This document shows, piece by piece, positions 9,775 to 19,501 of a stretch of DNA of 64,000 bases. The notes under the pieces were generated by a model. That model was not told where the DNA came from, did no database searches, and worked only from the letters and a program-made list of their open reading frames with translations. Made by a program: the position numbers and the translations under genes. Position 1 is the first letter of the stretch. Each line of letters opens with the position of its first letter. The DNA is from Ceratodon purpureus (taxonomy: Eukaryota > Streptophyta > Bryopsida > Pseudoditrichales > Ditrichaceae): NCBI GenBank assembly GCA_014871385.1, contig CM026429.1, forward strand, positions 2,144,554 through 2,208,553, in the 5' to 3' direction.

Positions 9775-11384
9775 GTTAGGCGGACTTTTTCGCCTCCAAT
9801 TTGCACTTCTTCCCTCCTCCTGACCAACAGAACACCTTCCATCGGCTGCCCGCCGACTTGGTCGACCCGTTTGTGCGGCCTTCAAATATATGATTTACTC
9901 ATTGACCTTACGGCTATGCTTTCAGGGAAATAGTTTTCAGAGTAGGTTATAATGTGATAGGATTTACGTGAACTTGGTACATAGTGCTGGGTGTAGACTT
10001 AATGTTGTAGGACTTCAGGACTCAAAGTGCTACGGGACTAGTTAGTTTAGCGTGTTCTATTATCGGCGGGTCGCCGACTCTGTATTGTACATTTCATTAC
10101 TTGAATCAACATGATATTCTTTAAAGTATTCATTGTAACTCTTATTCTGCATTATATGTCGCAATCTTCGGGTTCATATATCCATCACTGGCAAATTCCG
10201 CCCATGCACATCTCGATGTCTAGTTTTGCATTCCATATTCTGTGGTATTCATGTACAATGACACTGTTCATCTGTGGTCTCCATCCATCGGCGGTCCGCT
10301 GAGTTCGCATTGGTCATTTTTGAATTCTGGACTTTTTTTTGTCCAGAATTACCTAAATATCCCTTAGTAGAAAAGAGTCTAGTTTGGTAATTTTGGCCAA
10401 TAGGCAACAAAGATCTTTAGGGTTAAGTGCTCCTCCTAATTTGGCAGTGTCAAATCACTCCATATTCCACTCTTGCTCAAACAAGTCTTCAAACCAATAA
10501 AAGAACTCATGAATTGACAAATAGCTCTGGCAAAAATCAATTCTCTAGCAAAAAACAACTCTTATAGCACAAAGCCTTTATTTGATTTGTCCATTCAGTA
10601 ATACTGACTTTTGATTATTTTTTATTCATTATCATCAAAGTGTCTACTCTTGAAAGGAAGGAGTTGTTCTATATTACTAACTTATGGCTTTGGACTTGGC
10701 TTAGTGGTAGAACAAATATATACTTTATGCTTGTTAATCTCCTTTGGTGACTAGAGTTTATTTTTTCCTTACTAGATTAGAAACATTGTAAGAAAATAAG
10801 AAATACAACAAATAATTTAAATACAAATACATTCGCTTTTTCAAAAAATATCACATATATAATAAGTATATATTTTCATTGATTCGTAGTTTGTACATCA
10901 CTATGCAATTTGAAATTTGTATATGACATGCAAGGGTATGTGATATGCTGCTTTAGTCTTATATACAATTTGCAATTTGTGTGTATGCAATTTCCACATA
11001 TACATGATTTTGCAATTTGCATTTCTTGCCGTATGGTTTGTATATATGTGTATATGTGATTGACGCTATGCATGTATGTATATGTATGGAATTGATATTG
11101 TATATGCGTATATATAATTGATGGTATATGTGTAAGTAAATAATTAGCGATGTACGTATACATATGTATAATTGACAATATATAATTCATGTTATACTAC
11201 TTTATATAACAATTCATACAATATATACAATAATGTAATTAAATTTATATAGGTTCAAAACATCAATATTTGAATTTGTTTCAAACTAAGAGTTGTACTC
11301 TCATTTGGTATAAGTGTAAATACAAAGGCTTTGAAACTATACAAATGGTTGATGTCACAATATTAAACATTGTCTATTGATGAG
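9775..11384. other. End of the palindrome island and AT-rich spacer
   Basis: The last palindromes are at 9841, 10062 and about 10287; after that the composition drops sharply to AT-rich sequence. Bases 10870-11190 are alternating TATGTATA/TGTGTATA low complexity. I see no gene from 9775 to 11384. Confidence 0.6.
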
Positions 11385-11578
11385 AGGACTAAGACGATGA
11401 AGATGACTAAAATGATCAATAATATATGACTTAGATACTTAAAATGATTGAGATGCTTGAGTTGAGAGTACGACGACTTTGATGACCGAGATGCTTGAAA
11501 TTTTTAAGATGACTAAGATGACTAAGATGCTTGAGATGATTAAGATGACTAAGATGCTTGAAACCACTAATATTAGCG
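11385..11578 (+). repeat. Degenerate minisatellite, block 1 (GATGACTAAGATGCTTGA)
   Basis: Imperfect tandem arrangement of two short modules, GATGACTAA and GATGCTTGA, in mixed order, best preserved at 11500-11570. The same modules recur at 14060-14365. Confidence 0.7.
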
Positions 11579-12690
11579 ATTTATTTATTTATTTATTTTT
11601 TATTTATTTTTTTTGGAGCAAATGAACGAACTTCATTGCAGAAAGAAAAGTACAACCCTCATCGGATTTTTTTCCAATAGCAAGATTTGTTCTATATCCC
11701 ATAATGTTTCTAATTAACCATCTAGAGTCAAAAGCTTTCAATAAGTCCTAGATAATCTCTTTATTCCATAATGTTTCTAATCAACCATGGCTAGAGTCAA
11801 AAGATTTCAATAAATCCTAGAAAATCTCTTCAACTTCTATACTAGAATTGGCTTTGAGGGTTTTCTTCCAAGCTATATGCCGATAGTCAATAAGAAAGTC
11901 CCAGATGAACTGTCTAATCTGTTGGATAGGCCAACACTCATTCTCAAAGATTTTAATATTTCTACTTCTCCATATATACCATAGACTTATCCTTCTAAAG
12001 CAAAGACCAGATTTTAACTAGACCATGTTTCCTAAATCTAACAGTTTGACTAAGCACACATTGTCCAAAAGAAAGCTTCTGTGGGGGTGAAAAGTTGTTT
12101 CTTTGTCTTTGCATCGAGATACACAAGGTAGAAGCAATAGTTCCATAATTCTTTCAAAAAAGCAATGAGTATAGATTTCCATTGGACTGCCATGACAAAT
12201 CATGTAGGATTGATCTATTGCAGGATTGAATTTACCTCTATGAATTTGTTGCCACTGCTTGATGCCAAATGGACCACATAAAGGTAGCCTCTTTCTTGGA
12301 TCTTCCACCTTTCCATAATTCTTTCCAATTGGAGGTGAATCTAAATTGGTCATGACTCATTTCTCTTCCACTTCTCTTGGATTAGTTTACTAAAGAAGGA
12401 TCTATCTGTTAATAATTGTATGCCTCTCCTTGAGCTGTACATCATAAAGGAAGTGCCACAAGCCCATTTCCACAAGGCAGGATCTATGCCTAATAACTTG
12501 TTTGTTCTTCCAAAGTAGACATAATATTCCTCCTTAGAAGTATTATGTTTGTTTATCTGCTCCACTATAATATGATGAAAGGTACCTTGCCAGTGTACCA
12601 ACTTTTCTAAAGAGGAGGATAACTCTTGTTTATACAGCAAACGTGATCTAGAGCCTACTGCATGAATAGGTGTGAGAATAATGGAGTCTC
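11579..12690 (-). mobile_element. 5'-truncated, decayed LINE (non-LTR retrotransposon) 3' part
   Basis: Minus-strand frames keep protein-like segments: LHWQ-type and WKWACGT-type pieces in 12640-12350, RKRLPLCGPFGIKQWQQIH in 12353-12018, then SLWYIWRSRNIKIFENECW and IWDFLIDYRHIAWKKTL in 11995-11840. The WYIWRSRN block is typical of the zinc-binding C-terminus of plant LINE reverse transcriptases. The element ends at 11618-11579 with CATTTGCTCC followed by an A-rich (AAAT)n tail, as expected of a LINE 3' end. Stops interrupt the frame at least twice, and a roughly 70-bp segment is duplicated at 11690-11835. No RT catalytic core is present, so it is 5'-truncated. Confidence 0.55.
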
Positions 12691-12974
12691 TAAGGCATGG
12701 GATGTTGGTAAGGGAACTTGGGTTCTAGGTTGTGGATGTCCTTATGATAAAGGTTGGGTCCTGACATTATTGTCAAAAGCTCCTACCTAGGCCCTTAGTC
12801 TTAATTCAACCTGCTATGAACGAAGGACATGGCCTAATGAAGATTCTATTTGACTTACTAAGTTAGTGAGACGTGTTATCTCCTTATGATTAAGATTGAA
12901 CTCCCATGAGCTGATATGGGGCGGCCTTGGGCATTATCCCATATGTCCTTCACATGCTTCAAACCTTTGTTGTA
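12691..12974. other. Unassigned repetitive-looking spacer
   Basis: Moderate-GC sequence between the LINE fragment and a TIR element. No conserved frame or repeat end was found. Confidence 0.3.
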
Positions 12975-13938
12975 CAGTACCCACCAATAAGTTTACGTTC
13001 ACAACACAAATAAGAGAACATTTCTCAATTTTCAAACAATCACCATGTTCTCAAAAATGATCCAAATTGCCAATTGCAAAGTATATTGGAAAGATAATGG
13101 AGTCTTTTATACCATTATGTAAAAGATTTTCCAAAAAAATAAAAAATATGTGCTATTATACCACTTTCCTTATGTAGTATCTACTATTTACCCTTAGCTC
13201 TTATTAGGGGCTTTCTACGTTGAGGTATGCCAGAAAGGAGAACTTCAACCATCTTCATAGAAAGCTCTTCCAATTCCTTTTGTATAAATGCAACTTTTTT
13301 TTAGAAAAAATATGAATTATACTTACCAAGAAGCTTAATTTTAGACTTTCATACTCTAACTGAAGTGTCACCATAAACAAGTGTAACTTCAAATGATCAT
13401 ATCTCTGACCTCAAATGACCAAATTTCATGAAACTAACACCAAATTGTCTAAAACGTAGTAAATTTCATCAAAACCATCTCTTGTGTACTAATCCAAGCC
13501 ACATGTGTAAGGAAATTTCATTAGCAATCATTGCACTTAAAAATGTGTATGTTACTTTTTCACAACGGACCACGTCAACGCTTATCACGCCAACTCTATT
13601 CAATATTTGTCAGTGTGGGTCACATCTATACAAAGGGCATCAAAAGAGGTCTCTCAAGAGATAATAAGATTCTTTTTCTCAACATATCTCACCACATGAA
13701 GGCCTTTGTAACAACGAAAGGTAGATACTAAAAAGTATGTTAAAATATGCTAAAGTTATTAGATAATTTTCCACTCTTTTTGGAAATTTTTCATATATTG
13801 GTAAAGAAGACTCTACTATCTTCCTTATGTAATCGGTACTTTGCAATTTAGATTAGTTTTGTGGGCATGGTGGCCAATTGAAAATTGGAAGCATGTTATC
13901 TCTTACTGCTATGAACGTAAACTTGTTGGTGGGTACTG
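12975..13938. mobile_element. 964-bp nonautonomous DNA transposon with 27-bp terminal inverted repeats
   Basis: The left end CAGTACCCACCAATAAGTTT and following bases match the complement of the right end with one mismatch in 27. TA dinucleotides flank both ends, consistent with a TA target duplication. The interior is AT-rich with no transposase; short frames inside are not convincing. Near-identical TIRs suggest a fairly young insertion. Confidence 0.75.
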
Positions 13939-14059
13939 TACAGTTAGCTAGCTTGGACCTTGGAAATGCTCAACTGACCAACTTTGCATCTAATGTCCCA
14001 CCACACTGACATATTATTTAGAGCCTCAGCTGGAAGAGTTAGGGGGTTGGTGAGATTAT

Positions 14060-14365
14060 CAATTTTAGACCAAGATGCTTCAGATGACTAAAATAATTGA
14101 GATGGATTAATTGACTTAAATGACTGAGATGAGTTAAATGACTGAAATGACAAAGATGAGTCAGATGACGGAAATGACTCATATGACTTAAATCAGTGAA
14201 TTTAAAATAAGATGTTGGAGATGAATGAAATGACCCAGATGACTAAGATGATGCCTAAGATTAGTGAGTTGAGATTAAGATGCTTGAGATGACTAAGACA
14301 ATTAAGTTTTTGAGATGACTGAGATGCTTGAGATGACTTAGATGACTTAAAATATATGGCTAAGA
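14060..14365 (+). repeat. Degenerate minisatellite, block 2 (GATGACTAAGATGCTTGA-like)
   Basis: Same modules as 11385-11578 (GATGACT, GATGCTTGAGATGAC, AAATGACTGAGATGA), on the same strand and just beyond the 964-bp TIR element. The two blocks probably belong to one array split by later insertions. Confidence 0.6.
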
Positions 14366-15883
14366 TACTTGGGATGAACAATACTTGCCTCATGAAATGT
14401 AGCTCGGGATTTATTGCAAACAAAGGTTTGTGATTGTAAGATGGCTAAAAACTTAAAGAATTATATTAGTACTTTTAATTATTAATCAAGAATTATAATG
14501 ATTCTGAAACATGCTTATAACATCATAACTCATAGATATTCTTTATCAAAAAGATTCTCAAACAGATCAAGTCCTCTTTGACTTTCAATTATACATGTAG
14601 TTAAAAATAAAACAAACAAATATAATCTTTATATAATAATATACTCATTAAAATTGTTTTTGTCCACATAGATGCTATTTGGCATACATGCATTTGAACA
14701 TTTACTTGACAAATATTTGGAGATTTGACAAACATATATTTGAAAGGCAATTTACACTAGGGACCAAGGATTTATCCTATACAACTCTAAAATTGATGAG
14801 TGGCTTCTTTGACCATTTTTTGATTTTTGATTTTTTAATTTTTTTTCTCTCTCATTTTAGAGCCAGTCATAGATTTTAGAGTTGCTTGGAACAAGCTCTT
14901 GGTTTGGAGTATAAAGTGCTCTTGGTTTGGAGTATAAAGTGCTGCTAAGGGCATATATTTGTTTAAAAATTAAATGGTAAAAAAAATCATTACTTTTACA
15001 AAAGATGATCTAAAATAAAAATAAATTTTATAATAAAAATAAGTTACATAAAATACAAATAATTTACTTATAATAAATCATTTCACTTAAAATAAATTTA
15101 AACCATTAAATAGGAAAGACCTCTCTCCCCCCTCTCTGATCTGTCTCTCCCAAAGAAGGCCATGTCATGGACAGAAGCTCATGTCTCCATGGACACATCT
15201 CTTGCACAATTCAGTACCATGGCTATGGCTGGAGAGAGATAAGCATGTTGAGTGTGAGAGAAGCAAACTTCCAATGACGGTGTTGTACCTGATTGCTCTG
15301 CATTTGCATTGAATTGCTCAAAACAGGGACATCTCCAGATTTGACACACCGGAGAGCCCCAGCATTCATTACAATTTACTAGGATGGGTTTGTTTCGGTG
15401 GGGCTCAATCAAGTGCTCTCTCCAGACTCTAGATTCAGGAATTGCAATTTGCTGCTTCTGCTGTGGAGAAAACTAAGTTATGGCCTTTCCATATGCCCAT
15501 TGTGTTGAAAACAAACTGGTGGTCTTTGCAGAATTGAGTTTGAAATCAATGTTCTAGGTCTAGAGGATACATGGCAAGTCATTGTAAGATAGCTGTTGTA
15601 CATACTGCAAGGATAGGGATTCACGATGGTGTAGGTGCAGGCCCCTGTTTGCATTAAGGTACAGTTGTTGTTTGCATCAAGGCCGGGGTTCAAAGCTGGA
15701 GCGTTGGAGCGATCTGACATCCAGAACTGGGACCATCTGGCATGATTTGACATATGGGGAGCTTCAGAATTGAATAGGGTTTGGGGGAGTCTGTTAGAGG
15801 GCAATTGCTGCTGTTGGTGCTGCATTTGCAGTCTGTGCTTGGGAGCTTTGGTTGCAGTTGCTGTGGAGGAGGGAGGGTTGAAG
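14366..15883. other. AT-rich spacer and upstream region of the Pol IV/V subunit gene
   Basis: No gene seen. A 22-bp direct duplication lies at 14898-14944. From 15150 GC rises toward the next gene, so 15400-15883 probably holds its promoter and 5' UTR. Confidence 0.4.
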
Positions 15884-16954
15884 ATGTTTTTTGAGGTTGA
15901 GATGAGGCGGTCGGTGATGGTGGAGCCGCACGAGCTGGGGGGCACGTTGCAAATGCAGAGAGCCATGCTTCGGCGCCTGATCAAGGACGTGGAGAAAGAG
16001 GTGGGTTCGGACGAGTATGGGTTCCATGTGGCTGTGACGACGGTGAACGGTGTGTCGGGTGGGAAAATCCAATCCGGGACTGGCGCTGTGGTGTTCTCGG
16101 TGGATTTCAACTGCATCGTGTTTAAGCTCATCGAAGACGAAGTGGTTGAAGCTGAGGTTGTCAGCACCGGGCAACAGGGCTTTTTCGTATGTATGTCAGC
16201 AAGCTCACCCCTTCCATCCTTTCAGTGTAGTCATTTTGGGGTTCTAAATTCGGTTTTTAGGTACTAGATGGTTTTATGTGAAATGCTTTCGTGTTGTGAT
16301 GGATTATGGTGCATGAGGGCTACGAGGAGCAAATCGTATGTTTGATGTGAGGCTTTCCCTCTGATTTTGGTCAGCTACTGCTTTTCTTTAAAGCTTTCCT
16401 TATGAGTCATGGAAGTGCGAAATACAGACATACGATCGTCCTTTTGAAAGCCTTTGTTCTATAATAGGTTATGGTGCATGAGAAATAGAGTAATGCGGAG
16501 CACATTGTGTGTTCAATTTGTGTTCATATTCTTTGAAGTTTTTCTCATTGCTTTTGGTAGCTACAGCTTTTGTCCTTTCTCTATCTTTTAAATTTTTAAT
16601 GCGTCATGGAAGTGTAAACACGGGCACGTGAATCTCCTTTTGAACTCCTGCCAAAAACAAGGTTCGTTTTAACTGAAATTTTCTTCTGCTCATGCAGCCT
16701 GCGGGCCTTATGCGTCGATGTTCATTCACAGGAAGGAGATGACTGGATTCTCATTCCAGCCGGGGCCATCGCCAGAGTTCAATGAATGGCGTGATTCAGG
16801 AAGTGTGATTCATCCCAAATCCTTGGTGCGAGTGAGAGTTAAAGCTCACTCAATATGGGATCCCAAAAGAAAGACATTTAACGTAGCAGGGACTTTGAAT
16901 GGTGATCTGTTGGGTGTTGTCGTCGATGAAACCGGCAAAGATGATGAAGATTGA
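15884..16954 (+). CDS. NRPD7: RPB7-like seventh subunit of RNA polymerase IV/V
   Basis: Two exons, 15884-16190 and 16698-16954, join in phase to 187 residues; the second of two overlapping GTATGT donors is the in-frame one. The N-terminal tip domain starts MFFEVEMRRSVMVEP, and the C-terminal OB-fold half has GFFVSCGPYASMFIHRKEM and VAGTLNGDLLGVV. It is clearly in the Rpb7 family (usual length 170-180). LQMQRAMLRRLI and GPYASMFIHRKEMTGFSFQP are closer to plant NRPD7/NRPE7 than to the highly conserved Pol II RPB7, so I assign it to the Pol IV/V class, which acts with subunit 4 as the stalk in RNA-directed DNA methylation. A short acidic tail (DETGKDDED) extends it. The gene stands alone, with repeats on both sides. 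Confidence 0.87.
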
Positions 16955-17844
16955 AAGGCAAATCTCTTGTTATCGTCTTACGATACAAATTTCTCCTCTG
17001 CTTTGTTCGAGGACAGGAGCCTGCATATCTAGATCAATTTTTTGCTGTAATCATAATCTTTAAGCAGGTACAAACCAAAGAGCTGAGTTACTTCTGGAGA
17101 GCGAAATGCTGTTTTTTGTAAACATAACCAGCGAAGGTAAACAAGGCATATATTTTTGAGGTTCGCGTGTTCTAGTTGATTTCAGTTCTGTAGTTTCCGA
17201 AGCATGTTTTGAACTGCTTGACGACCAACACTGTCTCACAGTGTGTAGCTTCGACTTAGTACAAGGCCCTGGAAGAACCGGAAAACTCTCTTTTATTTCT
17301 ATGGAGCGTTATCCATCTCAAGGTTCATCTGCAAGTTTTCACCCTTTGCAGCCCAGAGTGGCTCGCTCCGGAGAAACCGCAGTTTTTTGGATCATTTTTT
17401 CTTAAAACTCTGTGTTTTGTTGAATCCGGGATACTATTTATGATATTTAATTCAAATTTTGAAAAATGAAAGTGATGGAGATACAACAATGACCTATGTC
17501 AACACCCAAGAATGGAAAGAGCTAGTGCATTGAATAAGATTGGAATACATAATCTTATGGAGCATGAACAAGGGAATACAATCCAAAAAATATAAAGCCT
17601 TCCAAATAGAAGAAATATTAAATAGTACATGTCATATATTTGTGAGTATTTTTTTATTTTAAAATTTTTGTAGTATATTTGTGTTTTGTTCATTGGTATT
17701 TTGATAGCTACATATCTCCAAATTGAAATTTTATTTTTTTAGAAAATGCATAATTCTGTATGCGAAGAAATTAGTATCTTCCCTAGTCTTTTCAAACACT
17801 GGTTCAAGCTAAATGGGACAAGATGATCAGTACAAGATGATCTA
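16955..17844. other. 3' flank of the Pol IV/V subunit gene
   Basis: Probable 3' UTR to about 17250, then AT-rich spacer. No further feature seen. Confidence 0.4.
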
Positions 17845-18233
17845 AGGTAGACACACCTTAAACCACCAGCACTCCCAGAACCAACTTGTAGATCTCCCCA
17901 GAACCGCAACTTGGCTGAACTAGCATTGTCAGACCACTCAATTCAAACTGACCAATCAAAACACTCAAAAAGTTGGTGGTTTTGGGTCGGATCATGAGTG
18001 GAAATTAGTACCAAATAAGTGTGACAATGGAAAAATCTACAGATTAGTTTTGGGTCACGAAGTACTTTTGTATTTAAAAATTCGTATCTATTTCAATATT
18101 GAGAAGAAAATTTTGAAAAAATTTGCATTCTATGAGAAACCTATTTTTTGACAAGTCAAAATTACATCCCAAAAATAACCCTGAAAAAAAAGGCTCAAAA
18201 TCCTTAAGTTGGTGGTTTTAGGTGTCTCTACCT
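17845..18233. mobile_element. 389-bp MITE, TA target site, AGGTAG ends (copy 1)
   Basis: Left end AGGTAGACACACCTTAAACC matches the complement of the right end at 22 of 24 positions. TA flanks both ends. Subterminal AAACCACCA is shared with the 62183-63423 element. TA duplication and short size fit a Stowaway/Tc1-mariner-like MITE. Confidence 0.8.
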
Positions 18234-18799
18234 TATACTTTGAAAAAAATCGTCAATCTCCAGGCCTTGGTTCTGTAAATACCAATGTTTCTGTTTATGG
18301 ACTACATGACAGGTTGAGCCCAAAGTCCATTATGGGACATAATTTGCGCCACATTCTTTCTGGAATTGAAATAGAAAAGGGTTCGTTCTTACAATACTTG
18401 GAATTTGAAAAGACGCAAAAAAACTATGGAAAATAATCTTTCAGTGAGTAGATGATTATACTACACCACATTATCACCACCAAACTTTGGAGTAGTTATG
18501 AATAAAACAACCATTTCTTAATCCCTAATTGGCCATAGTTGTAGAATGGGTTTTTGGAAATTTTTGGCAGGTTTCATTAATGGTAATTTTGGATGTGATT
18601 TTATTTTATTATTTAAATAGACATAGGGAATTGCAAAAGCTTCATGGGAAAATAATTTCTTTTTGCTCTAGACATCTAAGAAAATGTTTATGGTGCCGGA
18701 AGCGGATTTTTTACTTTTGATGCAATTTCAAATTATTGCTACACCTTTTAACTACCGATGGGATTTATTATAAAAGTAACCTACATGATTGCCTTTGAG

Positions 18800-18898
18800 A
18801 TTATAAAAGAAAAAATAAAAATAAAAAATAAAAAATAAAAAAATTTAAAAAATAAAAAAATAAAAAAATTAAAATTAAAATTAAAATTAAAAAAAATC
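18800..18898 (+). repeat. A-rich low-complexity tract
   Basis: Runs of AAAAATAAAAA and AAAATTAAAATT without unique sequence. Confidence 0.85.
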
Positions 18899-19151
18899 CT
18901 TCTATAATGGGGAAAAATCATTCTATGAGAAGTTAAGGTTTTCTAACCCGTTTATCTATCACGTAAAAGATAGATATTTTGTTTTCTTCTTTATTCTACT
19001 TCGAGAATAGATATAAACCCATGTTTTTATTGCATGGATTCATATTCTAAAAATATATAGGGATCATCACAAAAATAAAATGATTACTAACAATGTTACA
19101 AACCTATTTTCTTTTTACAATGTTTTCCACAATGCTACACTTTTTTGTTAC

Positions 19152-19497
19152 TTCTAAAATTTGGTACACAAGTAATTAACATCATGACATCATATTAGTA
19201 CAAAAATTCCAACTTGTAGAGTGGAAAATATTCATACAAAGTGAAGTCAAAGTCTATTGATCATGTTTTGAAAGGATAGAAAAAACAATGTTTCTTAATT
19301 CAAACTCTATAATTTTGTAATCCATAAGGTCAAATTTCTTTTAAAAAGAAATGACTCATGATCTTCTAGAAGTCTAATGTAAAATCCACCGGTTGAAGAT
19401 GTAAAGAAAGCCTTAGTCTTGGTTAGTTCACTCTTGCTTTGGAAATGATAGTTTTTGGAGTGTTTTTTGGTGAGAAATGGTCACGGCCAATTAGGGG
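19152..19497 (+). mobile_element. TTAA-type MITE (diverged copy)
   Basis: The right half matches the 27173-27463 and 49183-49403 elements (TTTGGAAATGATAGTTTTTGG, GTTTTTTGGTGA) and ends TTAGGGG next to TTAA. The left end near CTTCTAAAAT is uncertain. This is the most diverged of three copies. Confidence 0.5.
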
Positions 19498-19501
19498 TTA
19501 A

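Larger units (their letters stand above)
216..10302. repeat. Dispersed 18-bp palindromic repeat family, about 18 full copies
   Basis: Consensus GTCGGC-N5-GCCGACG; the centre is usually GGGCA or its complement TGCCC, GGACA or TGTCC. Copies seen at 216-232, 573-589, 926-942, 1003-1020, 1946-1962, 2019-2035, 2096-2112, 2169-2185, 2210-2226, 3714-3730, 5174-5190, 6024-6040, 6614-6630, 7492-7508, 7877-7893, 8783-8799, 9841-9857, 10062-10078, and a degenerate one near 10287-10302. Flanks differ, so only the short unit is repeated. Copies fall in spacers, introns and coding sequence. I found no full copy from 10.3 kb to 64 kb. Each copy has two opposed GCCGAC hexamers, the core of the DRE/CRT element bound by DREB/CBF factors. 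Spacing is irregular, which rules out a CRISPR-like array. Confidence 0.93.

Noticed and set aside
216-10302. CRISPR-like array from the repeated palindromes
   Set aside because: Spacing is irregular (tens to thousands of bases), copies lie in coding and intron sequence, and there are no cas-like genes; the genome is a plant.
15478-16174. Long minus-strand frames over the Pol IV/V subunit gene
   Set aside because: They mirror a well-supported plus-strand exon and show no motif.
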